From positions 1 through 25,412 of the forward strand of contig LRSR01002765.1 in assembly GCA_001579985.1 (NCBI GenBank): a DNA stretch of 25,412 nt, written 5' to 3'. The notes below the pieces were generated by a model. That model had not been told where the DNA came from, made no database searches, and saw nothing but the letters and a program-made list of their open reading frames with translations. Source of the DNA: Hypsibius dujardini (taxonomy: Eukaryota; Tardigrada; Eutardigrada; Parachela; Hypsibiidae). Below, one piece after another: positions 1 to 8,600 of the stretch. Position 1 is the first letter of the stretch; each line of letters starts with the position of its first letter. Position numbers and translations under genes: made by a program.

Positions 1-278
1 CTATATTCAGATTATGCCTTATTTATGATGACTCAACAAAAGTAAAAAGAGATGTATTTTGTAAGTATGGGTGCAACTATTTTTTGGGTCGATTGTGTCC
101 ACTATTACCTTGGTTTCTAGGCCTGCGTCCGTCCATTTAGTGTATTTGTCCGCGTCGCCGTTTGGTTGTCCACTTAACCGTTTTTTACAAATCGTTGTCC
201 TGCCATCCTTGCCTCGGTGATGTCTGTGACCCTTTATCTCCCCACCAGAACTTCCGGGTTTTCCCGACTGGGTCGCCG
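1..278. other. 5' edge of window, no gene recognised
   Basis: Mixed-composition DNA before the first microsatellite. I see no exon with recognisable protein similarity and no splice structure that can be supported. It could be intergenic or the flank of a gene outside the window. Confidence 0.4.
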
Positions 279-640
279 CCTATCCGTCCGCCCGTCCGTC
301 CGTCTGTCCGTCCGTCCGTCTATCCGTCCGTCCGTCCAGCCGCCCGTCCGTCTATCCATCCGTCCTTCCATCCGTCCATCCGTCAGTCCGTCCGTCAGTC
401 CGTCCGTCCGTCCGTCTGTCCGTCCCTCCTGCTGTTCGTCCGTCCGTCTGTCCGTCTGTCCATCCCTTCGTCCATCCCTCCGTCCGTCCCTCCGTCCATC
501 CCTCCGTCCGTCCGCCCGCCCATCCCTCCTGCCGTTCGTCTGTCCATCCATCCGTACGTCCCTTCGTTCATCCCTTCGTCCATCCCTTCGTCCATGTCTC
601 CGTCCGTCCATCCGTCCGCCCATACATTTCATCTCCATCT
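279..640. repeat. (TCCG/TCCA)n tetranucleotide microsatellite
   Basis: About 360 bp of imperfect TCCG, TCCA and TCTG tetranucleotides. Long open frames on both strands (Pro/Ser/Arg-rich one way, Asp/Gly/Arg-rich the other) are a by-product of the lack of stop codons in the repeat and are not genes. Confidence 0.95.
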
Positions 641-1115
641 TCATTTATTCCATCTCCAATAAGTCACGCCAGAAACCATTAGCTAGTTGTTTACTAGCGC
701 ACTCGAAACACGCCGTACGGTTAGTTGATTAATAAATTAGTTGATATTATTCCTTGTTTTTATCCTTATAAATAAATATTATTTTGAATTATTTAGTTAA
801 CTAATGAATTATTTTTAACTAAATATGTCTTCATTTCTACCAAAATCTTCTCTACAACCGTGTGCAAAATATTCAGTGTATTATAAAATAAATGTGTAAT
901 TTATAAAATAAATATATAATTTATAAAATATTTATGCGTGATTTTAATAATTTAGTTCAAATTGGATACGAAAAACGCATGTTTGCAATTAAATTAAATT
1001 ATAAACAGCCTTCGACCATGTGCAGATTGATTTAAATTTTATCAATATTAGCCGCTTTAATTTTAGGAATGGGAGTTGATGTATAAATTCCTTAAATTAC
1101 CGGCTAAATAAGAAG
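641..1115. other. AT-rich intergenic DNA with a 20-bp tandem repeat
   Basis: No gene is visible. A 20-bp unit starting TTATAAAATAAAT repeats at 881, 901 and 921, the last copy diverging after about 10 bp. Otherwise this is low-complexity AT-rich sequence between the microsatellite and the ECI2-like gene's upstream duplication. Confidence 0.6.
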
Positions 1116-1476
1116 TGCACCGAATTTGGGTGCTGATCGCTGTTCCAGTTAAAGGTCGCATTTTTCTGCCGCTTGCACTTTACACTTTGCCTTTGCCATT
1201 CAGTTCAGTTCAGTTCAATTCAAAGTGAACTCAAAATCTTTTCCATATTTATTGCTATTTATTATATTGTTATTATTATTTTATTGCCGTGATAGATTGC
1301 ACCGAATTTGGGTGCTGATCGCTGTTCCAGTTAAAGGTTGCATTTTTCTGCCGCTTGCACTTTACACTTTGCCTTTGCCATTCAGTTCAGTTCAGTTCAA
1401 TTCAAAGTGATCTCAAAATCTTTTCCACGTTCATGTTTATTGTCGTTGTTATTTTATTTTATTTTATTGCCGTGAT
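1116..1476. repeat. 182-bp tandem duplication upstream of the ECI2-like gene
   Basis: Two near-identical copies (about 1116-1293 and 1298-1476) begin TGCACCGAATTTGGGTGCTG and end TTATTGCCGTGAT. Each contains TTCAG repeats (GTTCAGTTCAGTTC at 1203 and 1385) followed by a T-rich tract. The second copy ends 44 bp before the gene's ATG, so the block probably covers 5' UTR and/or proximal promoter. Short open frames inside it have no family resemblance. Confidence 0.9.
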
Positions 1477-1520
1477 CCTTATTTTCGGAATACTCCTCTA
1501 CCGATTCACAAGTCCTCATC

Positions 1521-2840
1521 ATGCTACGCCGATTCGGAGCGTCCGTTTGCAGCAGCCTGCAGGCTGGTCGTCACTCCACCTTCCTCAACTTCAGCCGAGC
1601 CTTCGCCGCACAGGTTAAAACCTTCGAGGAGGCCAAGGAGAAGTTGGGAACACTGAGCGAGGAGCCCGGGCCAGATATCAAACTCCGTGTTTACGGTCTG
1701 TTCAAGCAGGTACAATTCCGCAGCTGATCGGTCGGTTGATTGATCGAATTCGCTTGATTGAGTTGTTGTCTTGGTTGAATCAACCAATCAACTGTTTGAT
1801 TTGCTTGATTATTAAGATGCATTGTTGCGATGCATCGATTGATTGATTGAATGATTGATCAAATCCGCTGCAAGAATATTTTCATTGTTCACAAGGCATT
1901 GATTGATTGATTGAATGATTGATCAAATCCGCTGCAGGAATATTTTCATTGTTGACAAGGCATCGATTGATTGATTGATTGATCAGTTGTGTACTTCTAT
2001 TTTTTTTCCTCCTTTTCCACCGTCTATTCTTTAACCTGACCTGCGTTGGGGCTGTTTCTAGCTTCTCGACTGTTGCAGGCAACTGTCGGGACATGCAACG
2101 CCAAGAAGCCGGGCATGATGGACATTGTGGGGAAGGCCAAGTGGAATGCCTGGAATGATTTGGGATCCATCTCGAAGGTGCGCCTCGCCCATTTTCAAAA
2201 CTGCTCCCAGTTCCAGATCCCGTTTCACATTTGCATGCATTTCTGATTGAGTCTTCTAATCATGCATTGTGTGTGTGTGCGGTGGGTGTTTGCAGGAAGA
2301 TGCGCAGAAGCAGTATGTCGATCTCGTTAACGAGCTTCTCAAGGCTGATTCCGGCGCTGAGAGTTCCTCGGCGAGCACCCACCAAGATGGGGACAGCGGT
2401 AAATACAAGGAAACACTGTATCGGGAGGAGGGAAAGATCACTTACATCACCCTCAATCGGTGAGGAAGTTCACATGATAACCCATAAGTCAGTCGATTGA
2501 TCGAGTGATTGAAATATTGGGTAGCTTTTGTTTCTTCCTTGCTCATCGGTCGATATGTATTGGCAAGTAGTAAGTCACACACTTCTAATCTTGTCTGTTG
2601 CAGACCGCAGAAATTTAACTCTCTTACGCCAACGGGATACATCGAATTGACCGACGCCCTGGAGTCAGCTGCCAAGAACAAGACAGTAGCAACAGTGATT
2701 ACCGGTGATTCTTGTCTGCCTGTCTGTCTGCCAGTGTGCCTGTCTGTGTATCTATCTGTGTGTCTGACTGTGTGTCTGCCAGTCTGTCTGTCAGACTGCC
2801 TATCTGTCTGTCTGTGTGTCTGGCTGTCTGTCTGTCTGGC

Positions 2841-2873
<33 letters not shown>

Positions 2874-4198
2874 GGCTTTCTGTCTGTCTGTCTGTCTGTC
2901 TGGCTGTCTGGCTGTTAGTCTGTCTGTCTACCTATTTGTCTGACTGGGTAGCTCACAACGTGTCTGGCCATCTGTTTCTGTCTTGTCTGTTTGCGTGACT
3001 ACCGAAGTTCGTCTCTGTCTTTCTATCTGTAAAAGTACTCTGACTGACACATGGCTTTTATCTTTGCGTCTAGGTGCCGGGAAGTATTTTTCGAGCGGTA
3101 ATGATCTTTCCAATGTCGCGAAGGCCGGAATAGACAAGGCCGCCATCAAAGATATCGCCGAGAAATCGGCCGTCATGTTAGAGTATGTGTTTGTATCAAG
3201 TACCAACAAGCGGAAATCCTACGAACATGCTGAACGGTCATGTTTGTGCTTAGGAAGTTCGTGTCGGCCTTTATCGACCATCCGAAGCTGCTCGTCGGTT
3301 TGGTCCATGGACCGTGCATCGGTATTGCCTTTACAACCATGGCTCTCTACGACGTCGTCTACGCCAGCGATCAGGTTGGACGTTTCAATCTCTTGTTTTA
3401 ATCTCTTATTTCCAAGAGCTTTAGTTCTTGACTAAAATGTATGGTTTTTATTGATTCCGCTCAGGCAACATTTCATGCCCCGTTCACCAGCCTTGGTCTG
3501 ACTCCCGAAGGCACCTCTAGCTACAGTTTCCCTAAAGTCATGGGACCAGCCAAGGTAACTCATGATTATGACCGTACAGATGTGTGTGTGTGTGTGTGTG
3601 TGTTTGTCTGTTTGTCTGCCTGCCTGCCTGGATCATTGTCTGCCTGCTTGGATCGTTGTCTGCCTGCTTGGGTCGTTTGTCTGCCTGCCTGGGTCGTTTG
3701 TCTGCCTGCCTGGGTCGTTTGTCTGCTTGCTGTTCTTTTTGTCGGTCTGCTGCTTTGTCTGCCTTTCACTGTTGCGTTTTGTATGTGTGCCTGTCTGCCT
3801 GCTCACGAGTCAGTTGCCTATGTATCTTTCTATAGATTGTGATTATGGCTGTAGGCCTGTCTATATGCCAGTGATGTGATTGAGTGGCTGTACGTCTGTA
3901 TTCCTGCTTTTCTATTTCCCGGGATTTCCATTAATTGCGCCAAAAGGCGCCCGCCAATAGCGGCTGACTGTCGCTTGATTTCTGCATGTCTATGTGTGTC
4001 TCCGTATTTATGAGTACTAGTACTGGTTTATTTGTGTGCCTGATTATGTCTGCTTCCATAACAGTCGGTGCGATCCTATGTCAGTGTGTATGCCTATGTG
4101 TGTCTCCATCTGTGCTGCAACGTCCGACCGTCTCCCTTCCTGTCTCTCTGTCTGTCTGTATCTGTCTGTCTGTCTGTATCTGTCTGTCTATCTGCCTC

Positions 4199-4245
<47 letters not shown>

Positions 4246-4625
4246 TTCCCGACGTTCTGTTCAAGTGCTGCACTCTTTATTTCGCCAATTAGTCTACCGT
4301 TCACTTTCTTATCTTGACGTTGTTCTTGTTATAGGCAAATGAAGTCCTGCTGCTCGGGAAGAAACTGAGCGCTGCGGAAGCTCTTGAGTGTGGATTTGTG
4401 ACGGAAGTCTTCCCGGCGGACACCTTCGAGGTGGAAACCAAACGCCGCCTGGAACTGCTGCCCAAACTGGCCCCCATCAGCCTGAAGGAGTCCAAAATCC
4501 TCATTCGCTCCCTCGACCAGGCCAAGCTGCACAAAGTCAACGATCTGGAATGCAAGCGACTCATCGGGATGTGGCAGGGCGACGAATGTCTCAGCGCTGC
4601 TGCGAAGTTCTTATCCCGAAAATAG
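1521..4625 (+). CDS. ECI2: ECI2-like enoyl-CoA delta isomerase with N-terminal acyl-CoA-binding domain
   Basis: Isomerises 3-cis/trans-enoyl-CoA to 2-trans-enoyl-CoA during beta-oxidation of unsaturated fatty acids. Exons: 1521-1709, 2079-2177, 2296-2459, 2604-2704, 3074-3182, 3254-3374, 3465-3554 and 4335-4625. All junctions are GT-AG and in phase, giving 387 aa (human about 390). Residues 1-30 are Arg/Ser/Ala-rich without acids, like a mitochondrial presequence. The acyl-CoA-binding domain is about 32-115, with Y58, KQATVG (62-67) and [13 protein letters not shown] (73-85). The crotonase fold starts near 137: TLNRP, SSGNDL (oxyanion-hole region), VHGPCIG, and the catalytic Glu expected at E276 in LTPEGTSS. 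The C-terminus is LSRK, with no SKL-type peroxisomal signal, unlike vertebrate ECI2. The ATG is chosen because it gives the presequence directly ahead of the ACBP domain. AATAAA lies 135 bp past the stop. Confidence 0.95.
1832..1985. repeat. 64-bp tandem repeat in ECI2 intron 1
   Basis: A 64-bp unit starting at 1832 and 1896, with a partial third copy from 1960. It contains (TTGA)n and AATCCGCTGCARGAATATT. The two full copies differ at only a few positions, so the duplication is recent. It lies inside intron 1 (1710-2078). Confidence 0.85.
2712..2950. repeat. (CTGT)n microsatellite in ECI2 intron 4
   Basis: CTGT, CTGG and CTGC tetranucleotides on the sense strand. The tract starts about 10 bp after the 5' splice site (donor at 2705), so it occupies most of the 369-bp intron. 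Confidence 0.95.
3581..3790. repeat. Compound (TG)n(TCTG)n(CCTG)n repeat in ECI2 intron 7
   Basis: A TG run at about 3581-3602 passes into TTTG/TCTG and then CCTG tetranucleotides, followed by longer CTGCCTGCYTGGGTCGTTTGT units. The same order of motifs is known from intron 1 of vertebrate CNBP. It lies in the 780-bp intron 7 (3555-4334). Confidence 0.9.
4138..4246. repeat. (CTGT)n microsatellite near the 3' end of ECI2 intron 7
   Basis: Nearly pure CTGT tetranucleotides with CTGTAT interruptions, on the sense strand, ending about 90 bp before the exon 8 acceptor (4335). Confidence 0.95.
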
Positions 4626-4759
4626 AGAGAAAAGGAAACAGGCGGAAACAAGTTTCCATTTGTGCCCATCCGCTCAAAAAGCAGTGACTATTTATTCCAG
4701 TAAACGCGTTTGACACTTTAACCGAATGTTTTGACGTTTTAACAAAAGAACGTATAAAA

Positions 4760-4765
4760 AATAAA
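4760..4765 (+). terminator. Polyadenylation signal AATAAA of the ECI2-like gene
   Basis: Canonical AATAAA 135 bp beyond the ECI2 stop and directly abutting the TA target site of the inserted element at 4768. A second AATAAA lies at 4915-4920 just past that element. Confidence 0.6.
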
Positions 4766-4767
4766 TA

Positions 4768-4913
4768 CTGTATTTTCGCGTTAGACAGGGACAGTCGTAG
4801 TGGAGTGGAACGTGTGCACGGCTGTAAGCACCGTACACACGGCACAAGCGCCACCTGGCGGATTAAACGTTCCACAGCTCGTACGCTGTCCCTGTCTAAC
4901 GCGAGACATACAG
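4768..4913. mobile_element. 146-bp MITE-like element with TA target duplication
   Basis: Terminal inverted repeats of about 27 bp (4768-4794 and 4886-4913) share 19 identical inner bases, TCGCGTTAGACAGGGACAG, plus the outer CTGTAT, with one indel and one mismatch. Both ends are flanked by TA (4766-4767 and 4914-4915). There is no coding capacity. The interior also carries matching arms (TGGAACGT/ACGTTCCA), so most of the element can fold into a hairpin. TA duplication and short inverted repeats fit a non-autonomous Tc1/mariner-type element, but no transposase is present to prove the family. Confidence 0.8.
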
Positions 4914-5188
4914 TAATAAATTGTTTATCATTGAAACGCCGGGTGCTCCATTGTACATCACACTTCCTGATCACTGTCCCGGTCGCCATCGCCTTCCTCA
5001 TCAGAGTCCGCGGCCAGGTATTCCTTTGCCACCTGTTGAGTCTGCCGAGGAGTCATTAAACTCGACGAGGAATCATACCTTAAGATGGCAAAAGTTGAAA
5101 TTACTCCACCGAAAAAGTCAATTTAAAAATAATAAACTAGAATAATTCAATTGAGCGTTTAGTTTCTGGTAAAAAAAAGTAAATCGAA

Positions 5189-5256
5189 ACTGAAAACTGG
5201 AATCTGGAAACTGGAATCTGGAAATTGGAAACTGGAATCTGGAAATTGGAAACTGG
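5189..5256. repeat. Short minisatellite of CTGGAAAY-type units
   Basis: Alternating GGAAACTGGAATCT and GGAAATT units, about 7 or 14 bp, in the ECI2/RAD9 convergent intergenic region. The frame on the minus strand is a repeat artefact. Confidence 0.8.
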
Positions 5257-5257
5257 T

Positions 5258-5502
5258 TCGACCCATCCGTGGTGCCTAGGTCATCACACAGTAAAAAGCA
5301 ATCTTTTTGATTGACTGCACAGATGTGCGAACCACAAGACTGCACGTGTCGAATGATTGATTGCGTAAGCAGTTCACAGTTAGTTTTCAACCTTCATTTC
5401 TACAGTCGATTCATTGATTCGTGCTGGTTTTTTTGCGTTTTCTTTAACTTTTTATAAAAAAGGGGGGGGGGCGGGCTCCAAAAAGTACCACGGATGGGTC
5501 GG
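5258..5502. repeat. Perfect 15-bp inverted repeat flanking 215 bp
   Basis: CGACCCATCCGTGGT at 5258-5272 is exactly complementary to 5488-5502. The intervening sequence includes a G-run near 5462. No clear target-site duplication is seen, so this may be the ends of an old element or a stem downstream of RAD9. Confidence 0.6.
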
Positions 5503-5650
5503 GACTCAACAGTAACTGCAGGTAAAGCTGTTACTTAAATTCTTAGTTAAATTCTTAGTTTTAGTTAGAGAAAAAAAAAAACGTCAAGATACTAAAACTT
5601 TTACGACTATTTCTAGTGCACTTAGTTTTTGCTATCCCAAAGTTAAGTCC

Positions 5651-8600
5651 TTACCCAATCAGTTTTCGCGTCACGCTGGTACTGGCCGGGGTCGTGACAT
5701 CGGCTCTCCGCGACGCTGACGCTGACGGACCCGAATCGGAGCCGTCGTCGGTCTGTTGCGGTTGCCCGTTCGCGCTGGTGAGATCGTTCTCAGACCGCTG
5801 ACACTTTCCGCGACTGCTCGCCGACAGGGCTTTACTGCCGTTCGACGGGAGGGGAATCGGTGCGCTGCGCGGCGTAGCGTTTCCCTGCTGCTGGTAGTCG
5901 GGATGATGGGGGGCGTCCGGGCCGGCTTCGACGGTGGCGATGACGAAGCTGGCCTCGTACTGATTCGGCGATTCAATATACAGCAACAGCGGACTGAAGG
6001 TGAAGGAAAACACTGATCATCCTGTAATGGGACGCTTAGGAAGCTGGAATTCTAGCGGACACCTACACGCCGGGTTCGGTGAAGTAGAGGTGGACAGGCA
6101 GGCCGACCGTGCTGCCGGTCACGTCGGAAGGAAAGGTGAAGGTAGTGAGGAATGAGACGATACCCTGAAGTGCAAACACAGCGGACCGATGTGGACATCC
6201 TGTCTTTACTATTCCTAAGGAATGAGGACTAAGGAATGAGGACTAAGAAGGAGGCGAAGTTCGAAGCACTTTTCATGCCATTATCATGCACAAGCAGACA
6301 TTCTGACATCCAGAAAGACATCCAGAAAGACATCCAGACAGACAGACATCCAGACAGACAGACAGACATCCAAACAGACAGACAGACAGACAGACATCCA
6401 GACAGACAGACAGACATTCTGACATTCAGACATCCAGACAGACAGGGAAACCAAGAGCTAAACCTACCAGACTAACAAACAAACTACTATCGTAGAATAA
6501 TGAGACAGACATTTAGACTCTGTGACGTACCGGCACAGGCAGACAACATCCAATTTCACAAGCAATAGTATACAGATGCTTATGCACATATCGACAAAAC
6601 CAGGAGAGGTTCAGACAGGCGGACAAACCATAAAATAGCCAGTTAAAAGGGCAGGCAGGGAGGCAGACAGTGGGCAAAGCATATCAACAGGCATCGGGCA
6701 AGCAGGAAGACCAGGAAACAACCAGCCCGGCAGATCAAAAATCCCACTGTAAAATGAACCAACCAGCAGATTGGATTCGCCATAGACAAACAGACACACA
6801 ACAGACAGTTAAAATCTGACAGACAACATACGCAGGTACGGCTTAAAGTCACAGACAAAACGTACAGACAATTTGACTGACAGAATGACAGCTAGAAGGT
6901 GCCTATTGAAGATGCCTATTCACGTGGTTCATGAAAACATGAAATGACAACAATCCTACCTTGATTTCCCGGATCGTGCATGTCAGCGCAGTCGGCTGGT
7001 CGATTTCGTACGCTTCAAACTCTTCCATGTCCAAGGTCAATTCCATTTGCGAAACTTGGTGGAAATCTACAGGGAAAATTAACCTCTCAGTACCATTGTT
7101 TCCCTTGACATGTACAATCAACGACAAGATTGAGTACACTGGAGAGTCGGGGTATGGGCAAAAGGGGCGGAGCAGGGGGGTCAAGTGGGCAAAAGGGGCG
7201 GAGCAAGGGTGTACACCGGAGAGTCGGGGTATGGGCAAAAGGGGCGGAGCAGGGGATCAAGTAGACAAAAGGAGCGGAGCAGGGGGTTAAGTGGGCAAAA
7301 GGGGCGGAGCAAGGGTGGTTAGGTGGTTGATTGTTTGAAAACCACCCCCTGCCCCGCTCCTTTTGTTCAATCCCCGGACCCTCCAGAGTACTCAATTTCG
7401 TCGTTGACTGTATGTGCATCTATATGTTACGATCGCAAATAGCCGGGCTGGTGGACGGCTTATTATTACCCGGCACGTCGGCGGTGTAGTTGGAGGCCGT
7501 GAACCATTTCTCCTGAAAGTGCAACGTTATCTCCGGCACTTTACTCTGGAAATGGTTCACAATATCATGCAGGAGACGAGCCGGCGCGATCACGTGACTC
7601 TTGGTGTCCTTCCGGGTGTAGGCCGTTTGCAGGAGAGTCGTTTCCATCACACAGACCGTGTATTTGTGGACGACGCCTAGGAGAACAAAAAGTCAGCGGG
7701 CTCATTAAGAGAGACAGAGAGACAGAGAGACAAAAGACAGACAGGCAGACAGAGAGACAGAGAGACAGAGAGAGAGAGACAGACAGAGAGACAGAGAGAC
7801 AGACAGGCAGGCAGGCAGGCAGGTAGACAGACAGACAGACAGACAGTCACGGTCATATTACGGTCAATCGAACAATTTCGCCAAACTAATTGGAATTAAT
7901 ATAATGAAACGCCGGGCTTATATGGAATCCCATTTTCGTCCCAAATTAGAGCCAAATTCGAATTCGCCGATGACCAGAAAAAAGGAATATTCTGGATGCT
8001 TTTCTGCCTAAATGAGACGCGCTATTTCTTCCACAACTTTCTCGGTTTTTGCTGTTTTGCGATTCGACAAAATGTGTCAATTAGCCCATTTGAGTAGCCA
8101 AGCCAAAATGGTACAACTTTTCAATTTCATCGAACGGAGAATCATCAAAGTGTTGAAGACGGAGTAAGGGGAAGTTCTCTTCCCTGAAAATTCCGCAGCG
8201 TGTCCGCCGCGAGACTCTATTCTTCTCTTTGATCCGCGAGGACCGCCAAAGGTAAAATTCTGAACACTAAACACACTTTGAACTAAAAAATGCATTTTGA
8301 GCGCTTTATTTGGTGTTTGTTGAAAATCGGCCTTGAAAACAAAGCGAGAGATTCAGCCATTACGGAAAATGAAAAAACCCCTCCTCATTCTCAGAAGGGT
8401 TTAAGAAAACCCGTAGATCTTTTTTTGGCAAAGATTCGACCAAAATCTGTTCTAAATAATTGATTGGCCAAAGAATTTTCAAAGTTTGTTTACACTTGTG
8501 CACCTGTAAGAAACGATGAGAAACTTCGATTTTCGATAACTGGTGCGGTTTCTCAGGGACAAAACGTCGATTTGGTGCTTCCCGTGGAGGATGGAAAAAA

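Noticed and set aside
162-732. Long Pro/Ser/Arg open frames on the plus strand and Gly/Asp/Arg frames on the minus strand
   Set aside because: They are translations of a stop-free TCCG microsatellite and exist in several frames at once.
2712-4317. Cys/Leu/Ser/Val-rich frames with repeated CLSV motifs
   Set aside because: They come from CTGT tetranucleotides inside ECI2 introns; the same pattern recurs in every CTGT tract of the window.
4805-5145. Short frames across the 4768 element and the ECI2 3' flank
   Set aside because: They cross the inverted repeat, show no family similarity and lack splice or codon support.
6903-7419. Minus-strand frames over 7087-7419 as an extra RAD9 exon
   Set aside because: The frame runs into the MITE and its minisatellite. 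The RAD9 exon ends cleanly at GT-AG sites at 7470 and 7066, with the family alignment continuous across the intron.
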